Shown here: positions 1 to 9,838 of the stretch, one piece after another
Position numbering within the stretch: position 1 is the stretch's first letter
Layout: each line of letters begins with the position of its first letter
From: Shinella sp. CPCC 101442
GTDB taxonomy: Bacteria > Pseudomonadota > Alphaproteobacteria > Rhizobiales > Rhizobiaceae
NCBI RefSeq assembly: GCF_024704725.1
Contig: NZ_JALIQS010000003.1
Location: 744,001 to 808,000 of the forward strand
Reading direction: 5' to 3'
DNA: 64,000 bases
Translations under genes and position numbers: made by a program
The notes under the pieces: generated by a model
Database searches by the model: none
The model's input: the letters and a program-made list of their open reading frames with translations, nothing else
What the model was told of the DNA's origin: nothing

Positions 1-563
1 AGCGTCTGGCCTTCGTTGAGTTCATCCCGCCAGATGATGATGGCCTGGAACGTCAGCGGGCTCTCACAGAGGCCGGCGATCATCGTCTCGCGGCCGGCTT
101 CGATGCGCTTGGCGATAGCGATTTCGCCCTCGCGCGACAGGAGCTCGACGGAGCCCATCTCGCGCAGATACATGCGCACCGGGTCGTCCGTGCGGTCCGT
201 CGGCTCTTTCTTCTTGGCCGTCGCAAGTGCCGTGCCGCTGGAAGGCGCAAGCTCGCCGCCTTCGCTCTCGTTCTCGTCGTCGCCGCCGTCGTCTTCGGCC
301 TGGGTCGCCTCTTCGGCGTCCTCGTCCTCGATGACATTGATGCCCATGTCGGAGAGCATGGACATCGTGTCCTCGATCTGCTCCGAGGTCACTTCCTCGG
401 AGGGCAGGACGGAGTTCAGCTCATCCATGGTGACGTAGCCGCGCTTCTTGGCGGCCTTGATCATCTTCTTGACGGCATCATCGGAAAGATCGAGAAGTGG
501 GCCGTCGGATGCGCCTTCGCGTTCGTTTTCGACTTCCTCGTTCTCTTTGACCTTTGTCGCCAT
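1..563 (-). CDS. rpoD: RNA polymerase primary sigma factor RpoD/SigA (N-terminal part, cut by window edge)
   Basis: The minus-strand frame opens at an ATG at 561-563 and stays open to base 1, so about 187 N-terminal residues are visible and the gene continues outside the window. The start reads MATKVKENENE. Residues about 15-75 match sigma-70 region 1.1 (KMIKAAKKRGYVTMDELNSVLP), followed by an acidic linker rich in E, D and S. The block around DDPVRMYLREMGSVELLSRE is the start of region 1.2, which contacts the promoter discriminator. As the housekeeping sigma factor it directs core RNA polymerase to most promoters. dnaG, often next to rpoD in rhizobia, lies about 9 kb upstream here. Confidence 0.95.
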   Translation of the reverse strand, partial: MATKVKENEEVENEREGASDGPLLDLSDDAVKKMIKAAKKRGYVTMDELNSVLPSEEVTSEQIEDTMSMLSDMGINVIEDEDAEEATQAEDDGGDDENESEGGELAPSSGTALATAKKKEPTDRTDDPVRMYLREMGSVELLSREGEIAIAKRIEAGRETMIAGLCESPLTFQAIIIWRDELNEGQT

Positions 564-1009
564 TTATTTCGTCGCTTTCCTGAGCATCAGTTTCCAAGCG
601 GTCAGAGTTTCCGCAGCCGAGCGCCCTTCGGCTTGCGCAATCGCTTATCAGCGTCCCTGACCTAACGGATTGACAATTAAATCCCGATTAACCACATCCC
701 GGCCTGCGGGACTATGGATATGTTGCCGAGGCAACACAATTGACATGACTTCCCGATCCGCCGTACCCATTCCTTCTCAGCCAACAATGGTGATTCCCAG
801 AATTTTCGGTTCCGTCAAGCTTTTCCGGCAAAAAAGCCGCAAAAGTCTCCGATTCGGGTTCGCGGACATCAAAGTCGGCGGATCCGGGCGATTGAGCCTT
901 CATGTAGGCGTAAATCCCGAAAAAGCAATAGCGATCGTCCCTGCGCGCCCTACACCCCCTGCACCGCGATTCGCACGCCAGGGTTTCAGTCCGGATTTCA
1001 GCCGGGACT
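564..1009. other. Intergenic region upstream of rpoD
   Basis: These 446 bases hold no convincing gene. Open frames exist on both strands but lack a good ribosome site, family resemblance or typical codon use. The region should carry the rpoD promoter on the minus strand. The only clear element is the short dyad at 721-736. Confidence 0.5.
721..736. promoter_or_regulatory. Perfect 7+2+7 dyad upstream of rpoD
   Basis: TGTTGCC-GA-GGCAACA is a perfect inverted repeat about 160 bases upstream of the rpoD start codon. It could be an operator or a short hairpin in the rpoD leader. Nothing in the sequence identifies the binding protein. Confidence 0.3.
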
Positions 1010-1357
1010 TCAGAACGAGCGCCCATCCACCTTGTTGATCGTCAATGTCTCAAGATCGAGCGCCGGAATGCAGCGCAGATTGACCGCCGCCATCCTGTTG
1101 CCCTTCGGATCCGAACCCTCGCCATAGGGCGCGATGCCGCAATTGGCACAGAAATGATGCTCGATGACATGGCGGTTGAACGTGTAGGTCGAGAGGTTTT
1201 CCCTGGGCGTCGTCAGCCGCAGGTTTTCCGCCGGTACGAAGGCGAGCAGCCCGCCGCGCCGCCGGCACATGGAACAGTTGCAGTCGAGCCCGCTATCGAA
1301 CTCGCCCTCCACCTCGAAGGCGACATTGCCGCAGTGGCAGCTTCCCTCGTACTTCAT
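1010..1357 (-). CDS. GFA/CENP-V family zinc-binding protein
   Basis: A 115-residue protein of the glutathione-dependent formaldehyde-activating (GFA) fold. The zinc cysteines are visible: CHCG near residue 8, CNCSMC near residue 27 and CANCG in the second half. A TTG codon lies two codons upstream, but the ATG at 1357 has GGAGGAG eight bases ahead and is the better start. Members are small cytoplasmic proteins; most have no proven substrate, and the name does not prove formaldehyde activity. It lies downstream of tdh on the same strand with about 70 bases between. A second GFA gene lies on the other side of kbl-tdh. Confidence 0.85.
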   Translation of the reverse strand: MKYEGSCHCGNVAFEVEGEFDSGLDCNCSMCRRRGGLLAFVPAENLRLTTPRENLSTYTFNRHVIEHHFCANCGIAPYGEGSDPKGNRMAAVNLRCIPALDLETLTINKVDGRSF

Positions 1358-1427
1358 CTTCAACGCTCCTCCTACTCTTTGCGCATAACGCTATCGCAAA
1401 ACCGCCGCGCACTTTTGCGCGCCTGCG

Positions 1428-2465
<1,038 letters not shown>

Positions 2466-2495
2466 GACGAAACCTCCGCAAGGGATTCAGAAGAT

Positions 2496-3686
2496 TCAGG
2501 CAATCACGCCCAGTTCACGTCCGACTTCAGCAAAGACTTCAATCGCCTTGCGAACATCCGCCTCGCTATGGGCCGCCGACATCTGGGTGCGGATGCGCGC
2601 CTGGCCGCGCGGCACGACGGGAAAGGAAAAGCCGATGACGTAAACGCCTTTGGCGAGCATGCGGGACGCCATGTCCTGCGCCAGCGACGCATCGCCCAGC
2701 ATGACCGGAATGATCGCATGCCCCTCCCCCGCAAGCGTGAAACCGAGCTTCGTCATCTCGCTGCGGAAGAGATTTGCATTGGCATAGAGGCGCTGACGCA
2801 ACCCATCGCCATTGTCGACGAGGTCGAAGACCTTGAGCGAGGCGGCCGCGATGACCGGGGCGAGCGTGTTGGAAAAGAGATAGGGCCGGGAGCGCTGGCG
2901 CAGCCACTCGACGACCTCGCGCTTGCCCGACGTATAGCCACCCGAAGCGCCGCCGAGCGCCTTGCCGAGCGTGCCGGTGATGATATCCACACGCCCCTCG
3001 ACGCCGCAATGTTCGGCCGAGCCGCGACCATGCTTGCCGACGAAGCCAACGGCATGGCTGTCGTCCACCATGACCATCGCGCCGTATTTTTCCGCGAGGT
3101 CGCAGACCCCTTGCAGGTTGGCGATGATGCCGTCCATCGAGAAGACGCCATCGGTCGCGATCATCTTGAAGCGCGAACCCTCGGCCTTCTTCAGCTCCTC
3201 CTCCAGCGCGGCCATGTCGTTGTTGGCATAACGGAAGCGCTTGGCCTTGGAGAGCCGCACGCCGTCGATGATCGAGGCGTGGTTCAGCGCGTCGGAGATG
3301 ATGGCGTCCTCCTCCGAAAGCAGCGTCTCGAAGAGACCGCCGTTCGCATCGAAGCAGGAGGAATAGAGGATCGTGTCTTCGAGCCCGAGGAAAGACGAGA
3401 TGCGCGCCTCGAGTTGCTTGTGCTCCTCCTGCGTGCCGCAGATGAAGCGGACCGAGGCCATGCCGTAGCCATAACGATCGAGCGCCGCCTTGCCGGCCTC
3501 GGCCAGCTCCGCGCTGTCGGCAAGGCCGAGATAGTTGTTGGCGCAGAAATTCAGCACGCGCTCGCCCGAGGCGACAGCGATCTCGCCGGCCTGCTTGGAG
3601 GTGATGACGCGCTCCGACTTGTAGAGGCCTCCTGACTTGAGGCCGTCGATTTCGGATTGCAGATGGGCGATGAAGGCGGAGGTCAT
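2496..3686 (-). CDS. kbl: 2-amino-3-ketobutyrate CoA ligase (glycine C-acetyltransferase)
   Basis: A 396-residue PLP enzyme of the alpha-oxoamine synthase family, matching the usual Kbl length. Visible blocks are [10 protein letters not shown] near residue 43, the [10 protein letters not shown] substrate loop, [10 protein letters not shown] with the PLP aspartate, and [15 protein letters not shown] with the Schiff-base lysine. It splits 2-amino-3-ketobutyrate with CoA into glycine and acetyl-CoA, completing the pathway begun by Tdh. The frame is open for 70 more codons upstream, but that part overlaps the neighbouring gene; the ATG before [13 protein letters not shown] is the family start. 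It is first in the kbl-tdh pair. Confidence 0.96.
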   Translation of the reverse strand: MTSAFIAHLQSEIDGLKSGGLYKSERVITSKQAGEIAVASGERVLNFCANNYLGLADSAELAEAGKAALDRYGYGMASVRFICGTQEEHKQLEARISSFLGLEDTILYSSCFDANGGLFETLLSEEDAIISDALNHASIIDGVRLSKAKRFRYANNDMAALEEELKKAEGSRFKMIATDGVFSMDGIIANLQGVCDLAEKYGAMVMVDDSHAVGFVGKHGRGSAEHCGVEGRVDIITGTLGKALGGASGGYTSGKREVVEWLRQRSRPYLFSNTLAPVIAAASLKVFDLVDNGDGLRQRLYANANLFRSEMTKLGFTLAGEGHAIIPVMLGDASLAQDMASRMLAKGVYVIGFSFPVVPRGQARIRTQMSAAHSEADVRKAIEVFAEVGRELGVIA

Positions 3687-3723
3687 GGCAGGCACTCGCA
3701 GATTACGGGAAGGGTCGGAAGGG

Positions 3724-4179
3724 TCAGGCCGTGCGCGCGGCATAGGCGCCAAGCAGCGGCTCCATGTCGTCCATGCCGGGGAATTTTTCAAAGCTGTGTT
3801 CGGCGGGCGTCTGCGCCCAGACGAGCTTTTCACTCGTATAGGTCTCGACGAAAGGACTGTACCAGCTCGTATCGTCCAACATGGTCGGCCGCACATTGAC
3901 GAAGAAATCGAGCCCCGCCGGCCGGGTGAACATCCAGGTCATGCAATCCGGACAGAAGTGATGCCCGGCTTCCGGGCTCGCGCCGGCGACGACCGGTTCG
4001 CCCGCGATGACGGCGAAGCCCTCCGTCGGGATGGCGGCGCTCAGCGAATAGGCGCTGCCCGACATGCGCTGGCAGCCGGTGCAGTGGCAGGCCATGGTGA
4101 TGAGTGGCGGCGCGCTGATGCGGATTTTCACCCGCCCGCAGCGGCATGCGCCGTCGAGCGGCAGTTTCGGTCGATCCAT
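3724..4179 (-). CDS. GFA domain protein (second copy)
   Basis: A 151-residue GFA-family zinc protein. CRCG near residue 12, [12 protein letters not shown] near residue 31 and CPDCMTW near residue 76 give the expected metal cysteines, and the C-terminal part ([11 protein letters not shown]) is typical of the longer GFA subgroup. It ends 37 bases before kbl on the same strand, so it may be the first gene of a gfa-kbl-tdh unit. It differs clearly in sequence and length from the GFA protein at 1010-1357, so this is not a recent local duplication. Substrate unknown. Confidence 0.85.
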   Translation of the reverse strand: MDRPKLPLDGACRCGRVKIRISAPPLITMACHCTGCQRMSGSAYSLSAAIPTEGFAVIAGEPVVAGASPEAGHHFCPDCMTWMFTRPAGLDFFVNVRPTMLDDTSWYSPFVETYTSEKLVWAQTPAEHSFEKFPGMDDMEPLLGAYAARTA

Positions 4180-4322
4180 GGGCTCGGCTTCCCTTCCGAT
4201 TGATGCCAGCGTGTCTTTTTAGATCGTAATGCCGGCAAATGGCTCCACGATGATAGTTCTAGCGCAGCAAAAGCCCGCGTAAAGGGCCGCCGTCAGCCTT
4301 TCCCGGTTTTCAAGCTCCGCTT

Positions 4323-5051
4323 TCAGATGCGGTCGCACGCGATCAGCAGGAACATCGGCCTGTTGAGCTCCACTTGCCATTCCGGATGCTCCGCCAGCTG
4401 AGCATCGCTCGGCCGCCATTCCTCGACGTGACGGATGGCAAAACCGGCCGCGATGAGCGCGTTCAACGTCGTGCCGAGCGTGCGGTGATATTTGACGACG
4501 CCTTTGGCGAGCCAGTCCGTCGTGCGCGGCCCCTCGACCAGATAACCATCCACCGGCCAGACCGTGCGCCCGCCGACCTCCGCCCAGTTCGGTTCCGAGG
4601 GTGCCATGTAGAGCGGATGCTCGATGGTGAAGACGAAAGAAGCCCCCGTTGCGAGTGCGGCATGAAGGGTGCGCACCAGCCTTTCGAAATCCGCGATGTA
4701 GTGGAAGGCGAGCGAGGAATAGGCGAAGTCGAAGTCGCTCTCCGGCAGTTCCAGATGATCGAGATCGGCGATCGCGTAGCGCACCGACGGCGATGCCGTC
4801 TCCGCCTTCGCCCGGGCGATCATGTTTTCAGAGAGGTCGAGGCCGAGCACGCTTGCCGCCCCCTCGTCCGCCGCATAGCGCGCAAACCAGCCGAAGCCGC
4901 AGCCGAGATCGACGATACGCTTGCCTTCGAGGCTGGGCAGCACGGCGCGCACCGATTCCCATTCCGCAGCACCAGCGAGGCCATGCACCGAGCGGGGCAA
5001 GCCGCTGTAGCCCTCGAAGAAGGCAGGCTGATCGTAGATATTCTGGGCCAT
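4323..5051 (-). CDS. Class I SAM-dependent methyltransferase
   Basis: A 242-residue Rossmann methyltransferase. Motif I (IVDLGCGFGWFARYA) lies near residue 45, the acidic residue after strand 2 in GLDLSENM near 70, motif II near 92 (IADLDHLELP) and FDFAYSSLAFHYI near 105. The hydrophilic tail EWRPSDAQLAEHPEW resembles UbiE/BioC-like proteins of unknown substrate. Of two in-frame ATGs, the one before AQNIYDQPAFF has AAAGGA at good spacing. It diverges from the SDR gene at 5187 with 135 bases between. Substrate cannot be told from sequence. Confidence 0.85.
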   Translation of the reverse strand: MAQNIYDQPAFFEGYSGLPRSVHGLAGAAEWESVRAVLPSLEGKRIVDLGCGFGWFARYAADEGAASVLGLDLSENMIARAKAETASPSVRYAIADLDHLELPESDFDFAYSSLAFHYIADFERLVRTLHAALATGASFVFTIEHPLYMAPSEPNWAEVGGRTVWPVDGYLVEGPRTTDWLAKGVVKYHRTLGTTLNALIAAGFAIRHVEEWRPSDAQLAEHPEWQVELNRPMFLLIACDRI

Positions 5052-5186
5052 CGCAAAAATCCTTTCGACGCCGGACATACGCCTATCTCGCTCTCCGGCA
5101 AAGCCGCACTTTCTGGCAGCGCCCTTTTCCGCAGGGTTGACAGGAGCGTCCAGCCGCTATCCGGTGGCACCGCGAAAGGATGGGCG

Positions 5187-5957
5187 ATGACGATACTAGA
5201 CAGGTTTTCCCAGAAGGGCCGTGTGGCGCTCGTGACCGGCGGCGGACGCGGCCTCGGCTTCGAGATCGCCAAGGGCCTGGCGGAGGCCGGCGCCCATGTG
5301 GTGGTGACGGGCCGCACGCGCGCGACGCTTGAAGAAGCCGTGACGAAGATCGCGGCTGCCGGTGGCACCGCCTCGCATGCCGCATTCGACATCGCCGACC
5401 GGGCAGCCCAGCGTGCCGCGCTTGCCGAAATCGAGGAAACCCATGGCCGGCTCGACGTGCTCGTCAACAATGTCGGCGCCCGCGATCGCCGGCCGCTTGC
5501 CGACATGGATGACGCGGCGATCGACGAGCTGATCCGCACCGATCTCGCTGCCGGGGTCAGCCTGTCACGCGACGCCGCCCGCCTCATGAAGCGCAACGGC
5601 CACGGCCGGCTGATCGCGATCACCTCGATCGGCGGCCATGTCGCCATGCCGAACGACGGCGTCTATCCCGCGGCCAAACACGGCCTCACCGGCCTGATGC
5701 GCAGCATGGCCGTCGAATACGGCCCGCACGGCATCACCAGCAACGCCATCGCTCCCGGCTGGTTCGCGACGGAAACCAATGCCGTCATGGCCGCCAATGA
5801 CGACCTGATGCCGTTCGTCCGCCAGCGCATCCCCGTCCAGCGGTGGGCGCGGCCCGACGAGATCGCCGGTGCGGCTCTCTTCCTCGCCAGCGACGCCGCC
5901 TCCTTCGTCAACGGTCATGTGCTGGTGGTGGATGGCGGGATGACCGTCAGGATGTAG
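5187..5957 (+). CDS. SDR family oxidoreductase (gluconate 5-dehydrogenase-like)
   Basis: A 256-residue classical short-chain dehydrogenase. TGGGRGLG near residue 17 binds the cofactor, NNVG near 92 stabilises the sheet, S near 144 and YPAAKHG (Y157, K161 by estimate) form the active site, and the C-terminus ends with GHVLVVDGGMTVRM. The overall pattern resembles gluconate 5-dehydrogenase or 3-ketoacyl reductase-like SDRs. The ATG follows GAAAGGA by six bases. An in-frame extension reaches back across the divergent methyltransferase and is not real. Substrate not assigned. Confidence 0.88.
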   Translation: MTILDRFSQKGRVALVTGGGRGLGFEIAKGLAEAGAHVVVTGRTRATLEEAVTKIAAAGGTASHAAFDIADRAAQRAALAEIEETHGRLDVLVNNVGARDRRPLADMDDAAIDELIRTDLAAGVSLSRDAARLMKRNGHGRLIAITSIGGHVAMPNDGVYPAAKHGLTGLMRSMAVEYGPHGITSNAIAPGWFATETNAVMAANDDLMPFVRQRIPVQRWARPDEIAGAALFLASDAASFVNGHVLVVDGGMTVRM

Positions 5958-5985
5958 CCACGAAAAATTTATTGCGCGGCGCTCG

Positions 5986-6654
5986 TCAGAACTTGAACGC
6001 AATGCCGAGACGGGCGCTGTGGGTTTTGAGCGAAATGTTCAATGGCGGCGCACCCAGAACCTCAAACGACTTCGAGCCGAGATCGGAGTACCGATAGTCG
6101 GCTCTGACTATGATCTTGTCCGTGACGGCATATTCCGCACCGACACCGGCCGTCCAGCCGGTGTAGTTCGCGTCAAAATTTTCGATGGCACCGACGAGCC
6201 TCTGGGATACGCTTGCAAACGCCACGCCGCCCGCGACATAGGGCAGCCAGCGATCCACGGCATACCCGAAGCGTGCCCGCATCGCGCCAGTCCAGTCAAT
6301 CTTCTGGACGACAGGGTAATCGGCAGGCCAGGGCGCGCCCGTCGCATCATAGACGAGAACGCTGTCTCTGGCGCCGCTCCACGCGATGTCGGCTTCGACG
6401 CCAACGACGATGTCGTTCCCGAACTGATAGTTCGCACCGGTGTAAAAGCCGCCGACAAAACCATCCGGCTCAGGGTGTGCGGTATCACCGCTGCCATAAA
6501 AATGGCCATTGCCGCCGATGTAACCCGCCTGAGCGCCGATAAATCCGCCAGACCAGTCGAAAGCCGTGCCGGGTTGCCACGCTGTATCGTCCGCCAAGGC
6601 CGGTACGGATCCACCAGCCAGCCCGAAAGCCACGGCGATAGCAAGACTGCGCAT
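5986..6654 (-). CDS. Outer-membrane beta-barrel protein (Omp25/RopB-like)
   Basis: A 222-residue precursor with an Sec signal peptide (MRSLAIAVAFGLAGGSVPALA, cleavage after ALA), then a small beta-barrel of alternating polar and aromatic strands. WSGGFIGAQAGYIGG after the signal, VGVEADIAW in the middle and YTGWTAGVGAEYAV with VRADYRYSDLGS later are hallmarks of the rhizobial Omp25/RopB porin-like family. The protein ends in phenylalanine (LGIAFKF), as barrel-assembly substrates do. GAGGGGG precedes the ATG. Likely an eight-stranded barrel anchored in the outer membrane; exact role unknown. Confidence 0.88.
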   Translation of the reverse strand: MRSLAIAVAFGLAGGSVPALADDTAWQPGTAFDWSGGFIGAQAGYIGGNGHFYGSGDTAHPEPDGFVGGFYTGANYQFGNDIVVGVEADIAWSGARDSVLVYDATGAPWPADYPVVQKIDWTGAMRARFGYAVDRWLPYVAGGVAFASVSQRLVGAIENFDANYTGWTAGVGAEYAVTDKIIVRADYRYSDLGSKSFEVLGAPPLNISLKTHSARLGIAFKF

Positions 6655-6795
6655 GAAAACCCCCTCGACCGGTTCAATCGAGAATGATTCTCTCCCGACC
6701 AATAAACACCTCCGGTTGATAACCGAAAGGGCAGGCAAAGCAAACATATATCGGGGGCACGGCGTATGCGGGTTGGTATGCGCCGCAGGCGAACC

Positions 6796-6853
6796 GGGCT
6801 GGGGCCGACGAGGTTCGCGGTGCGGCCCGGTCGAACCTCGTCGGCCCCAGCCC
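6796..6853. repeat. Perfect 22-bp inverted repeat (strong hairpin)
   Basis: Bases 6796-6817 are the exact reverse complement of 6832-6853, with a 14-base GC-rich loop. The right arm reaches the last base of the stop codon of the VOC gene on the minus strand. No T-run follows, so it is either an atypical terminator for the VOC gene or an unrelated palindromic element. Confidence 0.7.
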
Positions 6854-7323
6854 TATCCCGCTGCGGCGGCCTCCAATGGCGCGATGTCGAGTTTGACCAT
6901 CGTCAGCATCGCCTCGGTGACACGCCTGACCTTTTCCTGGTCCGGATCGTTCATCAATTCGCCGAGCCGCGTCGGAGCGATCTGCCAGGACAGGCCCCAG
7001 CGATCTTTCAACCAGCCGCATTGTTCCACCGAACCGCCATCCTTCAGTGCGTCCCAGAGACGGTCGAGATCGCGCTGCGTCTCGCATTCGACCATGATGG
7101 AAAAGCTGTGATTGAACGGATCGAGCGGGCCCGCTTCGATGGCCATGTACCGCTGGTCGCCGAGGGTGAAGCTGGCAATCCTGACGCTGCCGGGCGGGCC
7201 GCTCGGCGTCTCGGCCGGAAGGGCCGAGATCCAGTGGACCGAGGAACCCGGAACAAGCGAGGTGTAGAAGCCGATGGCGGCCTCCATGTCCTTTTCGAAC
7301 CAGAGATGCTGCGTGACTTTCAT
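6853..7323 (-). CDS. VOC family protein (PhnB-like)
   Basis: A 156-residue vicinal-oxygen-chelate protein. It begins MKVTQHLWFEKDMEAAIGFYTSLVP, the usual opening of PhnB/3-demethylubiquinone-methyltransferase-like VOC proteins, and contains HSFSIMVECETQRDLDRLWD and WGLSWQIAP, the typical second half. AGGAGG precedes the ATG. This group is cytoplasmic and mostly of unknown substrate. It lies 74 bases downstream of recQ on the same strand, so read-through is possible. The 22-bp inverted repeat abuts its stop codon. Confidence 0.85.
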   Translation of the reverse strand: MKVTQHLWFEKDMEAAIGFYTSLVPGSSVHWISALPAETPSGPPGSVRIASFTLGDQRYMAIEAGPLDPFNHSFSIMVECETQRDLDRLWDALKDGGSVEQCGWLKDRWGLSWQIAPTRLGELMNDPDQEKVRRVTEAMLTMVKLDIAPLEAAAAG

Positions 7324-7397
7324 CGTGACGTCCTCCTGTGACCATGCTCAAGGACGAACGAAGCCACAACGTTCCGACAGGCCGCCGCAAAAAGCGT

Positions 7398-9260
7398 CTA
7401 CCCCGCAAATTCATCGATCACGGCAAGGAAGGCCTCACCGAACCGGTCACGCTTGGAAACGCCGATGCCGGGAATATCCAGCAACTCCTCCAGGTCGCTC
7501 GGTCGCTCCTTGGCGAGCGCAATCAGCGTCGTATCTGGGAAGACGACATAGGGCGGCACGTCGAGATCCTTGGCGATGGAAAGCCGTTCGGCGCGCAAAA
7601 GCTCGAACAGTTCGCGGTCCGAACCCGAAAGGTTCGAACGCTCGCGCGCGGCGGGCGAATTGCCGGTCTTCGCCTTGCGCCCCGTCTGCGGTCGGTCCTT
7701 GCGGAAGAACACCTCCCGCTCGTGGCGGAAAACAGCACGCGCCTCCGCCTCCAGTTTCAGCGCGCCGAACGCCGAATGATCGACGCTGATAAGGCCCATG
7801 GCCAGCAATTGCCGGAAGATCGACTGCCAGATGCGCGGCGCGATGTCCTTCCCGGCACCGAAGACAGGCATTTCCGTGTGACCGAACCGCAGCGTCTTCT
7901 CGTTTTCGACGCCCATGAGCACATCGATGACATGGGCTGCGCCAAAACGCTCGCCGGTGCGGTAGACGGCAGCCAGGGCCTTGATCGCCGCCTCGGTGCC
8001 GTTCCAGGTCTCGACCGGGTTGCGGCAGGTATCGCAATTGCCGCAATGGCCCGCATGGGCCTCGCCGAAATGGGCCAGGATCGCCTTGCGCCGGCAGCCG
8101 GCCGTCTCGCAGATGGCCAGCAGCGCCATGAGCTTGGCGCGCTCGATGCGTTTGATCTCCTCGGCCGCGTTGCCCTCGTCGATCATCCGCCGCCGCTGCA
8201 CGACGTCTGCCATGCCATAGGCCATCCAGACGTCCGACGGCAGGCCGTCGCGCCCCGCGCGGCCCGTCTCCTGATAATAGGCTTCCACCGAACCCGGCAG
8301 ATCGAGATGGGCGACATAGCGCACATCCGGCTTGTCGATGCCCATGCCGAAGGCGACGGTGGCGACGAGGCAGAGGTTCTCCTCCTTCAGGAAGGCATCC
8401 TGATTGGCATCGCGCACCGCCCGGTCAAAGCCCGCATGATAGGGCAGCGCCCGCACGCCCTGCGTGTTCAGCCACTCGGCCGTGTCCTCCACCTTGGCGC
8501 GCGACAGGCAATAGACGATGCCGCTCTCGCCCTGGTGCTTCGAAAGAAAACGCAGGAGCTGCTGGCGTGGCTGGTCGCGCTCGGCGATCTCATAGGAAAT
8601 GTTCGGCCGGTCGAAGCTGGTGGTGAAGACCTCGGCGTCCTCGAGCCCCAGGCGTTCGATGATGTCGTCGCGCGTATGCGGATCGGCGGTGGCCGTCAGC
8701 GCGATGCGCGGCACACCGGGATAACGCTCGCCGAGCATGCCGAGCGTGCGGTATTCCGGCCGGAAGTCATGCCCCCACTGCGACACGCAATGGGCCTCGT
8801 CGATGGCGAAAAGCGCGATACGGGCATCCGCCACGAGATCGGCAAAACCGTCCGTGACGATTCGCTCCGGCGTGACATAGAGAAGGTCGAGTTCGCCTGC
8901 CCGCATCGCGTCGCGCACGGCGAAAAACTCCTCGCGCGACAGCGAGGAATTGAGCCCGGCCGCGCGAACGCCAAGCTGCTTCAGCGCCTCCACCTGGTCG
9001 CGCATCAGCGCGATCAGCGGCGAAATGACGATACCGACACCTTCGCGGCAAAGGGCTGGAATCTGGAAGCACACCGATTTGCCGGCACCGGTTGGAAAGA
9101 GCACGACGGCATCACCGCCGCCGGTGACGTGCTCCACCACCGCCTGCTGCTTGCCGCGGAAGGCATCGTAGCCATAGACGCGCTTCAGCACGTCGAGGGG
9201 CGCGGCAGCCGGCGCGTCAAATAGGGCGGCAAGGGAACTGGAGGATCTGGTCTGGGTCAT
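7398..9260 (-). CDS. recQ: ATP-dependent DNA helicase RecQ
   Basis: A 620-residue RecQ. Walker A is TGAGKS near residue 53; the DEAH box with the RecQ aromatic loop reads [20 protein letters not shown] near 148; helicase motif VI is [10 protein letters not shown] near 320. The RecQ zinc cysteines are in the ETAGC and HCGNCDTC segments, the winged-helix RQC part follows, and an HRDC domain fills the C-terminus ([24 protein letters not shown]). It unwinds DNA 3'-5' in repair and fork restart. Of three in-frame ATGs, the one before TQTRSSSS is taken; GGAGGA lies slightly far upstream, so the start may be 9281 instead. Confidence 0.95.
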   Translation of the reverse strand: MTQTRSSSSLAALFDAPAAAPLDVLKRVYGYDAFRGKQQAVVEHVTGGGDAVVLFPTGAGKSVCFQIPALCREGVGIVISPLIALMRDQVEALKQLGVRAAGLNSSLSREEFFAVRDAMRAGELDLLYVTPERIVTDGFADLVADARIALFAIDEAHCVSQWGHDFRPEYRTLGMLGERYPGVPRIALTATADPHTRDDIIERLGLEDAEVFTTSFDRPNISYEIAERDQPRQQLLRFLSKHQGESGIVYCLSRAKVEDTAEWLNTQGVRALPYHAGFDRAVRDANQDAFLKEENLCLVATVAFGMGIDKPDVRYVAHLDLPGSVEAYYQETGRAGRDGLPSDVWMAYGMADVVQRRRMIDEGNAAEEIKRIERAKLMALLAICETAGCRRKAILAHFGEAHAGHCGNCDTCRNPVETWNGTEAAIKALAAVYRTGERFGAAHVIDVLMGVENEKTLRFGHTEMPVFGAGKDIAPRIWQSIFRQLLAMGLISVDHSAFGALKLEAEARAVFRHEREVFFRKDRPQTGRKAKTGNSPAARERSNLSGSDRELFELLRAERLSIAKDLDVPPYVVFPDTTLIALAKERPSDLEELLDIPGIGVSKRDRFGEAFLAVIDEFAG

Positions 9261-9396
9261 GGTCAGCACTTTTTCCTCCATTCTGGCCAAGCCCGCCCTC
9301 ATGGGCAACCACCTTCGCGTCGACTTTTACCGTCACGCACAATGTTCTTGATTTGTTCCTATTTCAAGATAAAGTTGCAATCGAGGAGGAAAAAAC

Positions 9397-9783
9397 ATGA
9401 CGGATGTCTATGCAACACTTGGCGCGAAGGATGCCGCGGCGGCGGCGACCTTCTACGATGCGGTACTCTCGACGATCGGATGGGCCGTGCGGGACGATTT
9501 TCCCGGATGGCGAAGTTATTCGAAAGGCGGTGGGCCTGACGGCTTCACGCTGTGGCTTTGCACGCCGTTCGATGGCGCGGCTGCGAGCGTCGGAAACGGC
9601 ACGATGATCGGCTTCCCGGCCGCCGCGAGGGAGGATGTCCACGCGTTCCACGCGGCCGCGCTTGCCCATGGCGGGACGGATGAAGGCCCGCCCGGCCCGC
9701 GCCCGCATTATGGGCCGGACTGGTACTCCGCCTATATGCGCGATCCCTCGGGCAACAAGCTGTCAATCGTCTTCAACGGATGA
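9397..9783 (+). CDS. VOC family protein (glyoxalase/bleomycin-resistance superfamily)
   Basis: A 128-residue single-domain VOC protein. It opens with VYATLGAKDAAAAATFYDAVLSTIGW and closes with WYSAYMRDPSGNKLSIVF, the canonical start and metal-ligand strand of the fold. GAGGAGG precedes the ATG. It is transcribed divergently from recQ with about 136 bases between. Substrate unknown; members range from small-molecule isomerases to binding proteins. It is not closely related to the VOC protein at 6853-7323. Confidence 0.85.
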   Translation: MTDVYATLGAKDAAAAATFYDAVLSTIGWAVRDDFPGWRSYSKGGGPDGFTLWLCTPFDGAAASVGNGTMIGFPAAAREDVHAFHAAALAHGGTDEGPPGPRPHYGPDWYSAYMRDPSGNKLSIVFNG

Positions 9784-9838
9784 GACCTGGCAAGCGGGCA
9801 AAGCCGGATTTTGACGCCGCCGGCCGGTCGCGAGAACC

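Noticed and set aside
712-1026. A 104-codon minus-strand frame upstream of rpoD
   Set aside because: No ribosome site, no family resemblance, unusual composition, and it overlaps the expected rpoD promoter region.
670-1038. A 122-codon plus-strand frame in the same gap
   Set aside because: Proline- and arginine-rich translation without domain features; it also runs into the end of the GFA gene.
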